A stretch of DNA of 64,000 bases from Natronosalvus rutilus (lineage in GTDB: Archaea; Halobacteriota; Halobacteria; Halobacteriales; Natrialbaceae), in the NCBI RefSeq assembly GCF_024204665.1, contig NZ_CP100355.1, positions 1,655,451 through 1,719,450 of the forward strand. The letters are read 5' to 3'. The first letter of the stretch is position 1, and each line of letters begins with the position of its first letter. Made by a program: the position numbers and the translations under genes. Below are positions 7,640 to 16,293 of this stretch, piece by piece. Below the pieces are notes generated by a model. That model searched no databases. It saw only the letters and a program-made list of their open reading frames with translations, and had not been told where the DNA came from.

Positions 7640-8221
7640 ATGAATCAACCACCATCGTTCTGCCCCTACTGTGGGTCGCCGGTTGAGGGCGTCGATTCGC
7701 CGATGCACTCGAGGGTCGAGACGTCGATGGTCTACCGCTGCGAGTCGTGCGACGACTACGTCTTCTACAACCCAACGCCGGGCGGGAGCGCTGTCGTCGT
7801 CGACGGCGACGCCCTGCTCCTAGTCGAGGACTTTCGCGCCTCGGGGGAGTGGAAACTGCCGTCCGGACGAGTCGAACTCGGCGAATCGATGCGGGAAGGC
7901 GTCGCCCGCGAACTCGAGGAGGAAACCGGACTCGTCGTCGACCCCAACGACCTCGTGTATTTCCACGACGAGGCGGGAGAACCGGTTCCGGAACAGTACA
8001 TGGTGAACGTCGAGTACGCCGTCCCTCGTTCGAAGACGAGCGGGACCCTCGAGGCCAGGTCAGACGCGACGGACGCCCGCTTTTTCACCCCCGACGACTT
8101 CGAGTCCTCGGCGTCCGTCCTCAGGGAGTCACACGTGGACCGGTTCGGTGACGAGAGTTTGCCGTGGCTCCTCGGGGAGGCCAGGTCGGCACTCGATACG
8201 CGGTCGAACGCCTCGCGCTAA
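7640..8221 (+). CDS. Nudix hydrolase with N-terminal zinc ribbon
   Basis: A 193-residue protein. An N-terminal zinc ribbon (FCPYCG, Cys8/Cys11; CESC, Cys35/Cys38) precedes a Nudix fold, an arrangement typical of NudC-like and ADP-ribose/NADH pyrophosphatase relatives. The Nudix box is complete: Gly76, Glu82, then RELEEETGL at 90-98, matching GX5EX7REUXEEXGU. It should hydrolyse a nucleoside diphosphate linked to another moiety; the substrate cannot be chosen from sequence. ATG 7640 was picked from the TATA-like aagtattac at 7605-7613. The gene is convergent with the 64-residue ORF ending at 8228. Confidence 0.9.
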   Translation: MNQPPSFCPYCGSPVEGVDSPMHSRVETSMVYRCESCDDYVFYNPTPGGSAVVVDGDALLLVEDFRASGEWKLPSGRVELGESMREGVARELEEETGLVVDPNDLVYFHDEAGEPVPEQYMVNVEYAVPRSKTSGTLEARSDATDARFFTPDDFESSASVLRESHVDRFGDESLPWLLGEARSALDTRSNASR

Positions 8222-8227
8222 TTGGGT

Positions 8228-8422
8228 TCAGATGATGTCCGCGATACGCCGCGGTTCGCCTTGGAGATTCGGCTGTTCGGCCACCATCTGCAGCACCTCG
8301 TGGTCGGTCACCTCGGGGTAGGGTTTTCCAACGGCTTCCTCGATGAGGGCGCGCTCGAGGCGAAACTCGGTTCCTTCGTAGACGACGTCGACGCCAGCAT
8401 CGTCGAACGCGAGTGTGGTCAT
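8228..8422 (-). CDS. Small conserved haloarchaeal protein (DUF5800-like)
   Basis: A 64-residue acidic protein starting TTLAFDDAGVDVVYEGTEF after Met and ending GEPRRIADII. It has no cysteines, membrane segment or signal peptide. It resembles the short haloarchaeal DUF5800 family from memory, so the family name is tentative. The frame continues open far upstream inside the antisense of the next gene, but ATG 8422 begins the conserved-looking part. It is divergent from the bactofilin-like gene at 8576. Confidence 0.7.
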   Translation of the reverse strand: MTTLAFDDAGVDVVYEGTEFRLERALIEEAVGKPYPEVTDHEVLQMVAEQPNLQGEPRRIADII

Positions 8423-8542
8423 ACCGCCATCGAAGCGACGCGCGAGCAAAAAAGATGCGAACTGCGGGGCGTCCGCCCGCTCGACCTCGCCTGCGTTCGG
8501 CGCTCGAGGCCCCGTCTGCCGTCCGTCAGACGTTCGCGCGGG

Positions 8543-8550
8543 GTTTATTA
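8543..8550 (+). promoter_or_regulatory. TATA-like box of the bactofilin-like gene
   Basis: gtttatta, 26-33 nt upstream of the GTG at 8576 in a GC-rich stretch. It supports a leaderless mRNA and the GTG start. Confidence 0.5.
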
Positions 8551-8575
8551 CCCGGGGGTCACATTGGCTCAGAGT

Positions 8576-9430
8576 GTGGCGTTCAGTAGCGATCCGCTCG
8601 ACGAACTCGTCGTGCCGACGGGGACGGAAGCCGAGGAGCACGACCTCGTAACCGGCGGCGACGTACTCGTCGGCGGTCGGTCGACGGTCGAGTTCGGCGT
8701 TCGCGGGCGAAACGTCCTCGCCGGTGAGGGCGCCGAGTTCGGCGGATCGATCGAAGCCGAGGGCGACTGTCGACTCGACATGTGGTGTGAGGTGGCCGAC
8801 AACGTCCTCGTCGGCGAGGACGCCTACCTCGGTGAGCGCGTCCACGTCGGTGGCGAACTCAAGGTCGCGGGCGACCTCGACATCGGCGACGACGTCGACA
8901 TCGAGGAGGGCTTCGAGGCAAACGGCTGGATCGTCATCCGCAACCCGATGCCGACGATCATCTTCCTGTTCATGTACCTCAAACACCTCCTCCTGATCGG
9001 CGAGGAGGACGCCGCCCAGCAACTCATCTCCGAGGTCGTCGACGACGACGCCGAACCCGAAACGGAACCGCTCGTCATCCCGCGGAACGCGACCGTCAGC
9101 GACGACGCCTGGCGGGTCTCGACGCCAGCCCGGATCGGCGACGACTGTCGACTCCACGGCAACGTCCGCGCGGAGACGATTTCCGTTGGGACCGACGGCA
9201 ACGTCTTCGGCAGCCTCCGGGCTCGAGGCGACATCTCGGTCGGCGAAGGAACCCGCATCCACGGCGACGTGACGACTCGAGACGGCGCCGTCGCGCTCGG
9301 TCCCGACGTTCGTGTGCTGGGCGACGTCTCCTGTTCGGACCTCGAACTCAACCCCGGCGCGGAGGTCGACGGCTCGATCCGGGCCAGCGGCGAAATCACG
9401 ATGCGGACGACGGAGCGCGACCTCGAGTAG
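8576..9430 (+). CDS. Polymer-forming (bactofilin-like) protein
   Basis: A 284-residue protein built of repeated short beta-strand turns with Gly and Asp at regular spacing (for example GRSTVEFGVRGRNVLAGEG and VHVGGELKVAGDLDIGDD). This is the pattern of a right-handed beta-helix related to bactofilins (DUF583). Two beta-helix halves, about 10-125 and 165-275, are separated by an amphipathic or hydrophobic stretch (TIIFLFMYLKHLLLIG) and an acidic linker. Bactofilins polymerise into cytoskeletal scaffolds; here that is inference by family. GTG at 8576 is chosen because it follows the TATA-like box by about 30 nt and the frame before it looks non-coding. Confidence 0.8.
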   Translation: MAFSSDPLDELVVPTGTEAEEHDLVTGGDVLVGGRSTVEFGVRGRNVLAGEGAEFGGSIEAEGDCRLDMWCEVADNVLVGEDAYLGERVHVGGELKVAGDLDIGDDVDIEEGFEANGWIVIRNPMPTIIFLFMYLKHLLLIGEEDAAQQLISEVVDDDAEPETEPLVIPRNATVSDDAWRVSTPARIGDDCRLHGNVRAETISVGTDGNVFGSLRARGDISVGEGTRIHGDVTTRDGAVALGPDVRVLGDVSCSDLELNPGAEVDGSIRASGEITMRTTERDLE

Positions 9431-9573
9431 CGCGCTCGAGTGGCGTGGACGGCTCGTAAAGATCGTTCTGACGACCGCAGTGTGACGCGTCGAGCACGTG
9501 CTACCGCCGCGAGCGTCGGAAAAACCGGCTCGTATCTCGAAAAAAACCGCCACGTCAGCGGATTTCACCACCA

Positions 9574-9583
9574 TTCTTAATAA
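9574..9583 (+). promoter_or_regulatory. TATA-like box upstream of the fixABC operon
   Basis: ttcttaataa, about 66-75 nt before fixA. This predicts a leadered mRNA of about 40-45 nt, and a Shine-Dalgarno-like ggagg (9640-9644) sits just before ATG 9649. Confidence 0.45.
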
Positions 9584-9648
9584 CACCTGTTGTGATGGAA
9601 CGTACTAGGCATGATACGAACAACCATACCACGTGAGTGGAGGCGAGT

Positions 9649-10512
9649 ATGCGATCGATAGTGCTGACGAAGGGGGTCCCGGACTTCTCGGAGGGAGCCG
9701 TCTCCTTCGACGAGGACGGCCACCTCGAGCGGGGGAAGACGCCGACGGTGATGAACCCGAACGACTACTTCGCACTCCAGGCCGCCCTACAGACGAAGGT
9801 CCGCCACGGGGGCCACGTCACGGGGATGAGTATGGGGCCGCCGAGTTACGCGAGCGTTCTGGAGGAGGCGATGGAGTCAGTCTACGCCGATGACAGCATC
9901 CTGCTCTCGGACCGGGAACTCGCAGCGTCGGACACGTGGGCGACCGCGATCACGCTCTCGGCGGGGATCGAGAAGTACCAGGAGGAGATCGCGGACGTCG
10001 ACCTCGTGTTTGCGGGCTTCAAAACGGCCGACGGGGAGACGGGCCACACCGGTCCGCAGACCACCTGGTGTCTCGACTGGCCGATCGTCACCCACGTCCT
10101 GGCCCTGGACATCGACCCCGACGAGGGAATGTTGCGAGCGAAGCGTCTCGTCGAGGGCGACGTCGACGAGATCGAAACGGTCGAAGCGCCCCTGCCGTGC
10201 GTCGTCATCGCCGATCCGGAATTCGAGCCGACCTACCGGAAGGCAGCCCACCGCCTCGAGCACAAGCGACTCCGCGCCGAGACCCAGGAGCGGGTGGCCG
10301 ACCACGAGGAGGAACTGACGACCTGGAACCACCAGGACCTCAATCTCGATCCGGACTATATCGGCCTGGACGGGTCGCCCACCATCGTCTCCTCGGTCGA
10401 CCCGATCCCGAAGGCGCCCTCCGAGCGAGAGGCCACGATGGTCGATCCGGGAGACGACGACGGGATGGGACAGGTTCTCGAGGAACTGCAGCCGTTTGCG
10501 ACGGGTGACTGA
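9649..10512 (+). CDS. fixA: Electron transfer flavoprotein beta subunit (FixA)
   Basis: A 287-residue ETF beta/FixA subunit. It shows the AMP/FAD-binding alpha/beta fold with the ordered motifs ALQAALQTKV, GGHVTGMSMGPP, DSILLSDRELAASDTWATA and the adenine-loop region FAGFKTADGETGHTGPQ. With FixB and FixC(X) it forms a membrane-associated electron-bifurcating or electron-transfer complex that links NADH or acyl-CoA oxidation to quinone and low-potential ferredoxin. ATG 9649 is preferred over GTG 9637 because a ggagg sequence lies five bases upstream. It is first gene of fixA-fixB-fixC-orf, with 2 bp before fixB. Confidence 0.93.
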   Translation: MRSIVLTKGVPDFSEGAVSFDEDGHLERGKTPTVMNPNDYFALQAALQTKVRHGGHVTGMSMGPPSYASVLEEAMESVYADDSILLSDRELAASDTWATAITLSAGIEKYQEEIADVDLVFAGFKTADGETGHTGPQTTWCLDWPIVTHVLALDIDPDEGMLRAKRLVEGDVDEIETVEAPLPCVVIADPEFEPTYRKAAHRLEHKRLRAETQERVADHEEELTTWNHQDLNLDPDYIGLDGSPTIVSSVDPIPKAPSEREATMVDPGDDDGMGQVLEELQPFATGD

Positions 10513-10514
10513 TC

Positions 10515-12119
10515 ATGACACTGGATCCGGACGAGTACACGGTAGGCGAATTGCGCGGCGAACTGGACGCGGTCGACGACCTCGAGACGGTCCAGTCGGT
10601 CCTCGAGGCCGAACAGACCGGACAGAACCGGAAGACAGCCCGTGAGGTAATCGAGCGACGGCTCGAGGTGCTCGGCGAGGACGCCGGGACCGAAACCGAC
10701 GACGAGACCGAAGGCGAGTACGAGGAGACGCGAGAGGACGTCGGCGAGGACGCCGAAGGGGAGGAAGTAGAGACCGAGTCCGAGTCCGACGAGACGACTG
10801 AGGCAGTGGAAGAAGCGGATGCCGAGGAGGAAGCGGACGAAGCGGCAGACGAGGACGAAGCGAATGCCGAGGAGGAAGAAGACGACGGACTCTCCCACCC
10901 AACTCGAGACAAAAAGCACGTCCGCGCACTCCAGGGCGGCACCTACCGCGACATGTGGGTGTTCTGTGAGACCCAGCAGGGCGAACTGCTCGACGTCTCG
11001 AAGGAGATGCTCGGGAAGGCCCGCGAGCTGATGGACGACTACGCCGAGGAGTACGAGGAAGAGAACGTCGTCGCGTTCCTCATGGGCGACGACTGTCGGG
11101 ACCTGGCCGAGGAGACCATCGCCTACGGGGCCGACGTCGCCGTCTACCACGAGGACGACCGCCTCGAGCGATTCCTGCACACGCCCTTCACCCGGATCAC
11201 AGCGCACATGGCCCGCGGGCAGGGGAGCGAGGAGAGCACCGACTGGCGTGACTACGACGAACCGCGTTACGCCCTCTACCCGGCGACGAACAACGGACGG
11301 GACCTCTCGGCGCTCGTCCAGGGCGAACTCGACTCGGGGCTGGCCTCGGACTGCTCGGATCTGTTCATCGAACCCGAGAAGATTTCGAACCCGGTCAAGA
11401 CCGGCGAACCCGGCGTCAAGAAGACGTTCGACCGCGTGCTCCACATGAAGCGCCCGGACTTCTCGGGCTTCGAGTACTCGACGATCCTCTGTCTGGACAA
11501 TCCCGACCGGGACTTCCACCCGCAAGGGGCCTCCGTGATTCCGGGGACGTTCGACGTCCCCGAGCCCGATTACGACCGCGAGGGACTCGTCGTCGAACAC
11601 GAGATGGACCTCGAGGACGAGTGGTTCAGCGTCGAGATCACCGAACACGACACCCTCGAGGGTGGCGTCGACCTCACGGGTCACGAGGTCGTCGTCTGTC
11701 TCGGACGCGGTATCAGCGACGACCCAACTCTCGGGATGGAACTCGGCCTCGAACTGGCCGATGCTTTCGAGGACGCCGCTCTGGGGATCACCCGGGGCAT
11801 CGTCACCTCGTCCTACCAGTTCGAGGGCCACGTCGAGCAGTACTCGAAGGAAGAGCGCCAGATCGGCGAGACGGGGCAAGTCGTTGCACCACCGCTGTAC
11901 ATCGCCGCTGGCGTCTCCGGAGCGGTCCAGCACAAGGTCGGCATGGACGAGTCGGACACCATCGTCGCCATCAACACCGATCCGGAGGCGACGATCAGGG
12001 ACTTCAGCGACTACTTCATCGAGGGCGACCTCTTCGACGTGCTGCCGCGGCTCACCGAGGCGGTGAAGTTCGGAGAGTTACCGATGGAGGCCGCGACCGA
12101 CGGAGGTGAAGACAAATGA
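10515..12119 (+). CDS. fixB: Electron transfer flavoprotein alpha subunit (FixB) with N-terminal extension
   Basis: A 534-residue FixB, much longer than the about 320 usual. Residues 1-52 form a small helical module (YTVGELRGELDAVDDL and following) resembling SAP/HeH-like haloarchaeal modules. Residues about 55-125 are a low-complexity Glu/Asp linker. Residues about 130-330 are the N-terminal ETF-alpha domain. The FAD domain follows, with the signatures GITRGIVTSSYQFEGH, RQIGETGQVVAPPLYIA, GVSGAVQHKVGM and IVAINTDPEATI. It pairs with FixA and overlaps fixC by 4 bp (ATGA), implying coupled translation. The extension may mediate interaction or only aid solubility in high salt. Confidence 0.93.
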   Translation: MTLDPDEYTVGELRGELDAVDDLETVQSVLEAEQTGQNRKTAREVIERRLEVLGEDAGTETDDETEGEYEETREDVGEDAEGEEVETESESDETTEAVEEADAEEEADEAADEDEANAEEEEDDGLSHPTRDKKHVRALQGGTYRDMWVFCETQQGELLDVSKEMLGKARELMDDYAEEYEEENVVAFLMGDDCRDLAEETIAYGADVAVYHEDDRLERFLHTPFTRITAHMARGQGSEESTDWRDYDEPRYALYPATNNGRDLSALVQGELDSGLASDCSDLFIEPEKISNPVKTGEPGVKKTFDRVLHMKRPDFSGFEYSTILCLDNPDRDFHPQGASVIPGTFDVPEPDYDREGLVVEHEMDLEDEWFSVEITEHDTLEGGVDLTGHEVVVCLGRGISDDPTLGMELGLELADAFEDAALGITRGIVTSSYQFEGHVEQYSKEERQIGETGQVVAPPLYIAAGVSGAVQHKVGMDESDTIVAINTDPEATIRDFSDYFIEGDLFDVLPRLTEAVKFGELPMEAATDGGEDK

Positions 12120-13792
12120 CAGGGAGCGACTACGAACACTACGAGGCGATCGTCGTTGGCTGTGGCCCTGGCGGGGCCGCGGCGGCGGCGCGACTGGCTC
12201 AACACGGCATCGAGACGCTCGTCCTCGAGCGTGGCGTCGAGGCCGGGTCGAAGAACGTCTCCGGCGGCCTCATCTACGCCGAGGAGTCCGCGCCGTACAC
12301 GATCGACGACTTCTTCCCGAACTTCCGGGAGGAAGCAGCCGAACGTCCGATCACCGACTACGAGATCCACAACATCGCTGGTCGGAAGGTCAAGTCTTAC
12401 GACCTGACCGACCTCCACGAGCACGACACCGAGTGGTGTGATGCCGTCCTCCGGCGTCGGATGGACGGTTGGCTCGAGGACCGGGTCCACGAACTGACGA
12501 GCGAGACCGGCGGCGGGCTGTTGACCGACGTGCGCGTCAACGGCCTGCTGCGGGAGAACGGCGAGATCGTGGGCGTCACGTGCGACGAACTCGACCCCAT
12601 CACGGCCGACTTCATCGTCGCCGCCGATGGCGCCAACTCCGAACTCGCACGCGACGCGGGCCTGATGGACTGGGAGGAGCCCGACGAGTGGTTCCAGGGC
12701 GTCAAGGCAGTCGTCGAGATGGACCCCGAGGTCATCAACGACCGCTTCGACATCGAGGAGGGCGAGGGCGTCGCCCACCTCTTCTCGGGCGACCTCTTCG
12801 AGGACGTCCGCGGCGGCGGCTTCCTCTACACTAACGAAGACACCCTCTCGATCGGGACCGTCTTCCACCTGGACAGCCTCGTCGCCGAGCAGGCCGAGCC
12901 ACACGAACTGCTCGACGCTCTTCTCACGCACCCACTGCTCGCCCAGTGGCTCGACGAAGAGTACGTCGAACTCGAATACGGCGCGAAACTCGTTCCCGAC
13001 TCGAAGAAGGTCGCCCACCGCGAGCCCTACAGCGACCGGCTCGTGCTCGTCGGCGACGCCGGTGGGCAGATGCAAGCCCAGGGGCCGATCATCAAGGGGA
13101 TGAACCACGCCGTCACCGCGGGCGCGCTCGCGGCCGACGCCCACGCGGTCACCCGCGGGAACGCCGACCCCGAGTCGGCCGGGCGACGGTACACGACGAT
13201 GCTCGAGCAGTCGGGCACGATGGGCAAACTCCGTCCGCGGCGCTACGAGATGACGAGCCCTGTCGGCGAGCACGGCCTCGTGACGCGGGCGATCGAAGGC
13301 GTCCTCGACTCGCCGGTCGGCTCTGCCGCCGTCGGGAATCGGCTCTCGAATCGGCTGCTCGAGAAGGCCTACAACTCCCCGACCCTCGTCGGGATGCTAC
13401 CAGACACGGAGACGGGCTACACCACCTTGCCGTCGATCATCGGGGAAAAGCAGGGCCGGACGATCCACTGGGACAACGAGGTCGAACCGCCGACGCTGGA
13501 AGAGCGCATCGGCGATCTGACCTACGACACTGACGTCGGCAATCCACACATCCGCTTGCGCGACAACTCTGTCGAGGCGAGCGGCGCCGCCGTCTACGCC
13601 TGCCCGGTCAGCGCCGAGGACTTCGGCGGCGGCTGTTACCGCTCGGAAACCGTCAAGACCAACGGCGGCGAGGAGACGGTCGTCAGCCTCGACACCCAAC
13701 CCTGCGTCGAGTGTGGCACCTGTGCCGTCGTCGCCGACACCGAGTGGGAACACCCCCGCGGCGGGAAGGGCGTCGAGTTCCGGCAGGGGTAG
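12116..13792 (+). CDS. fixC: FixC flavoprotein fused to FixX ferredoxin (ETF:quinone oxidoreductase-like)
   Basis: A 558-residue protein. The N-terminal Rossmann motif VGCGPGGAAAAARLA (14-28) binds FAD, and a second FAD contact, LVLVGDAGGQMQAQGPIIKG, is typical of FixC/ETF-QO. The C-terminal about 70 residues form a FixX-type ferredoxin-like domain with the cysteine set YACPVS, GGGC and CVECGTC. FixC and FixX are therefore fused rather than separate genes. It takes electrons from FixAB and passes them to quinone and/or a low-potential acceptor at the membrane. It overlaps fixB by 4 bp, and the following small gene starts 4 bp after its stop. Confidence 0.93.
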   Translation: MTGSDYEHYEAIVVGCGPGGAAAAARLAQHGIETLVLERGVEAGSKNVSGGLIYAEESAPYTIDDFFPNFREEAAERPITDYEIHNIAGRKVKSYDLTDLHEHDTEWCDAVLRRRMDGWLEDRVHELTSETGGGLLTDVRVNGLLRENGEIVGVTCDELDPITADFIVAADGANSELARDAGLMDWEEPDEWFQGVKAVVEMDPEVINDRFDIEEGEGVAHLFSGDLFEDVRGGGFLYTNEDTLSIGTVFHLDSLVAEQAEPHELLDALLTHPLLAQWLDEEYVELEYGAKLVPDSKKVAHREPYSDRLVLVGDAGGQMQAQGPIIKGMNHAVTAGALAADAHAVTRGNADPESAGRRYTTMLEQSGTMGKLRPRRYEMTSPVGEHGLVTRAIEGVLDSPVGSAAVGNRLSNRLLEKAYNSPTLVGMLPDTETGYTTLPSIIGEKQGRTIHWDNEVEPPTLEERIGDLTYDTDVGNPHIRLRDNSVEASGAAVYACPVSAEDFGGGCYRSETVKTNGGEETVVSLDTQPCVECGTCAVVADTEWEHPRGGKGVEFRQG

Positions 13793-13796
13793 CCGA

Positions 13797-14153
13797 ATGA
13801 GCCGGTACGGTCCCCGGATCGCCGCTCTCGAGCGCCGGGCCGAACGCGACCGCGAGGCGTTCGATCCGGCGGCTGCCACGGTCGAAGACGGACGGCAGTA
13901 CCTTCGGGACGGAGCCGGACAGGCGATCTGGCTCTACGTCGAGGCGCGAACGGGTGGCCGAATGGTCCCGTTTTCGGAATCGGAGTTGACCGCCCTGCGG
14001 ACGTCGATGAACGGCTGGCTCGAGCTATACGCCCGCTGTCACGGCGTCGAACTCGAGGCCGAGTTCACCGTTCGCGAAGCCGCAGAAGTGTTGCTCGAGA
14101 CGCGAAACGTCTTCCACACGGCGCAGTTGTTGACGCGGGTTCCGGAGCGGTAA
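13797..14153 (+). CDS. Hypothetical protein in the fix operon
   Basis: A 118-residue soluble, mostly helical protein starting SRYGPRIAALERRAERDREA. It has one cysteine, no membrane segment and no recognised motif. ATG 13797 follows the fixC stop by 4 bp, so it is very likely co-transcribed as a fourth gene. Its constant position would make it a candidate accessory or assembly factor of the Fix complex, but no function can be assigned from sequence. Confidence 0.75.
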   Translation: MSRYGPRIAALERRAERDREAFDPAAATVEDGRQYLRDGAGQAIWLYVEARTGGRMVPFSESELTALRTSMNGWLELYARCHGVELEAEFTVREAAEVLLETRNVFHTAQLLTRVPER

Positions 14154-14208
14154 GGGCGCCACCGTTCGAATCAGTGTATTTTCTATTCCGTGAAAGTGTT
14201 CGAATAGT

Positions 14209-14748
14209 ATGGGGAACGAACGGCGATTTCGTGTACTCACCATCGCCCTGGTCGTAGCCGGCACGGGTATGGGGGCTCTGGGCTGGCGTTTCGGAGGCAT
14301 TGGTGAGGTCGTTCTCGGGGTGCTGGCTGTGGCTCTCGGTCTAGTGCTCTACTCGTTCGTCCGTCGATCGCCTGAGGCGATACGTACGTCGGCGGAATCG
14401 ACACGCGAGTCCCTGATTGTCCAGCTCGCCCTCGTAATTACCCTGTTCGTATTCCTTGCGTATCTGGGTACGATGGTCAGTTCCGTCGACTCGTCTGCTG
14501 TCTTCGCTGTTCCCACTTCACCGGTGCTCGCGACGGGCGGACTACTCCTCGGTGGTACGTTCGGTGGCCTCTTGCCGATTCTTACGCGGTCGGGTGGACA
14601 CCCCGGTTTCGTGAATACCATCGGAAACGCACTCACGGCCGCAGTATTTCTGGGACTGTTCCTCGTCGAACCTCCCACGAGTGTGGTGTACGCGACAGCG
14701 TACCCGGCGAGTCGAACTGGTGTTCTCTGGCGTGGATCCCGACCGTGA
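14209..14748 (+). CDS. Hypothetical membrane protein
   Basis: A 179-residue protein with four or five hydrophobic segments: about 9-28, 30-50, 68-88, 104-125 and 135-155. Segments are Gly-rich (GLLLGGTFGGLLPIL), and a basic loop RRSPEAIRTSAESTRES lies between the second and third. No family was recognised. The polar end (YPASRTGVLWRGSRP) looks atypical and might reflect a C-terminal frameshift, but nothing in the sequence proves it. It is convergent with the HEXXH-like gene ending at 14851. Confidence 0.6.
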   Translation: MGNERRFRVLTIALVVAGTGMGALGWRFGGIGEVVLGVLAVALGLVLYSFVRRSPEAIRTSAESTRESLIVQLALVITLFVFLAYLGTMVSSVDSSAVFAVPTSPVLATGGLLLGGTFGGLLPILTRSGGHPGFVNTIGNALTAAVFLGLFLVEPPTSVVYATAYPASRTGVLWRGSRP

Positions 14749-14850
14749 AACCACCTGTAGCGGAGTCAGGAGGCCGACCCACGCTCCACTACCGGGTCTG
14801 GAATCGTCGGAAACGGACAACTGCCAAAGAAGCGGTTCGCTCCCCGTTCG

Positions 14851-15291
14851 TTACGGCGATCGCGCGGCGACCGTCGCCGACTCAGCCGTCTCCTCGAGCA
14901 CGCGGTGAGCGTAGAAGGCCACGGAGAAGTCCTGCGGGGAGGGGATCGAACACGCCAGCCAGCCGACGAGGATGGCGGCGACAGCCGGATGCGAACTTGG
15001 AAACGCGGTTGCGAGGACCAGCGCGGGCACCGCGAGCACGAATGGGATCATTGCCGCGGTCCGGAGCTGCCAGGGGGGTTCGTCCCCGGTCGGTCGGGGG
15101 TGAACGGCCGCCCAGGGACAGCTCGCCAGGGCGGCGAGGACGCCGTCGCGTCGGTCTGGGAAGTACACGACGTCGTAGTCGATGCCGGCGAGTCGAAGTA
15201 CCAGGGCGTGGGCCCACTCGTGGGCGACCAGGCCGAGCAGTACCGTTATCGGGAGGGCGATTCCTGCAACCAGTAGATCGATTCCGTTCAT
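14851..15291 (-). CDS. Small membrane metalloprotease-like protein (HEWAH motif)
   Basis: A 146-residue membrane protein. The first helix (about 5-28) ends in AHEWAHAL, an HExxH zinc site with His24, Glu25 and His28, and several further hydrophobic helices follow. Placement of HExxH in a membrane helix is typical of site-2-protease/DUF3267-like proteins, but the second metal motif (NPDG-like) was not found, so activity is uncertain. ATG 15291 is chosen because the longer frame to 15453 encodes non-hydrophobic, unconvincing sequence. Confidence 0.7.
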   Translation of the reverse strand: MNGIDLLVAGIALPITVLLGLVAHEWAHALVLRLAGIDYDVVYFPDRRDGVLAALASCPWAAVHPRPTGDEPPWQLRTAAMIPFVLAVPALVLATAFPSSHPAVAAILVGWLACSIPSPQDFSVAFYAHRVLEETAESATVAARSP

Positions 15292-15456
15292 TCGTCGTTT
15301 GCGCTCGTATCGGTCTCTCACGAACGGGTTATCAATCCGTCGGTCTGGCCGACTCGCGCACTCGAGGATTCGAGTCGAGGGAGAAACCGTTCGGGGTGGA
15401 TAGTTTGTGCTTTGAAGTAGGCGCGCACCCGACGGCGCGATCACCGTGAACAACGG

Positions 15457-15465
15457 TTAAGTATA
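15457..15465 (+). promoter_or_regulatory. TATA-like box of the HTH-GNAT gene
   Basis: ttaagtata, 21-29 nt upstream of the ATG at 15486, consistent with a leaderless transcript. Confidence 0.5.
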
Positions 15466-15485
15466 CTGGTGCGTTATAGCATGCC

Positions 15486-16217
15486 ATGACGTTCGCCGAA
15501 GAGATCGAATTCGGGCACGAGGACCGCAAACGAATCTACGAGTACGTCGAGCGCCACGGGGCAGTCGACCCCGACGACGCCCAGGAGCGCCTCCGGATCG
15601 ACCCCGGCGGCTTCCGCCATCACGTCGCTATCCTCAAACGCGACGGCCGACTCGAGGACCGCAACGGTCGCCTGCAGGTCGCGATCGACGCAGGGGCCGA
15701 GGAGGAGTACCGAAGCGACGACCTCGAGTTCCACATTCGCCCGGCCCGCCAGGACGACCTCGCGGGGATCGTCGGCGCGATTCGGCAGGTCGCCGAGGAG
15801 CGAACCTACATCGTCGCCGAGAGCGTCGCCGACGAGGTCGACCACCAGAACGCCCTGCTCCGGCACAACGAACTCGAGTCGCGGATGTTCTTCGTCGCGA
15901 CCGTCGGCGACGAGGTCGTCGGCTGGGTCCACCTCCACGCGCCCGAACTCGAGAAACTGAGCCACACGGCCGAACTCACGGTCGGCGTCATCGAGGAGTA
16001 TCGCGGGAACGGGATCGGCTCACACCTCCTCTCGCGCGGGCTCGAGTGGGCCGGCAGCAATGCCTACGAGAAAGTGTACAACAGCGTCCCCTCGAGCAAC
16101 GAGGACGCCATCGCTTTCCTCGAGAGACACGGCTGGGAGGTCGAAGCGATTCGCGAAGATCACTACAAGCTCGAAGGCGAGTACGTCGACGAAGTGATGA
16201 TGGCCCTCGAACTGTAG
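15486..16217 (+). CDS. Winged-helix-GNAT acetyltransferase fusion
   Basis: A 243-residue protein. Residues about 8-65 look like a winged helix (DRKRIYEYVERHGAVDPDDA, then FRHHVAILKRDGRLEDRNGR). Residues about 78-243 form a GNAT N-acetyltransferase, with the acetyl-CoA motif A present as GVIEEYRGNGIGSHLLSRGL. The acceptor (small amine, protein N-terminus or lysine) cannot be told. The fusion suggests acetyl-CoA-responsive regulation or a DNA-associated acetylase; this is inference. ATG 15486 follows the TATA-like box by about 21-29 nt. Confidence 0.85.
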   Translation: MTFAEEIEFGHEDRKRIYEYVERHGAVDPDDAQERLRIDPGGFRHHVAILKRDGRLEDRNGRLQVAIDAGAEEEYRSDDLEFHIRPARQDDLAGIVGAIRQVAEERTYIVAESVADEVDHQNALLRHNELESRMFFVATVGDEVVGWVHLHAPELEKLSHTAELTVGVIEEYRGNGIGSHLLSRGLEWAGSNAYEKVYNSVPSSNEDAIAFLERHGWEVEAIREDHYKLEGEYVDEVMMALEL

Positions 16218-16293
16218 CACCGTTTTCGTTTGGACGCCTCCAGCGAACTCCGAGAACCGAAAGACAGTTTTCCCGATCCCGGCAACGGACGGT

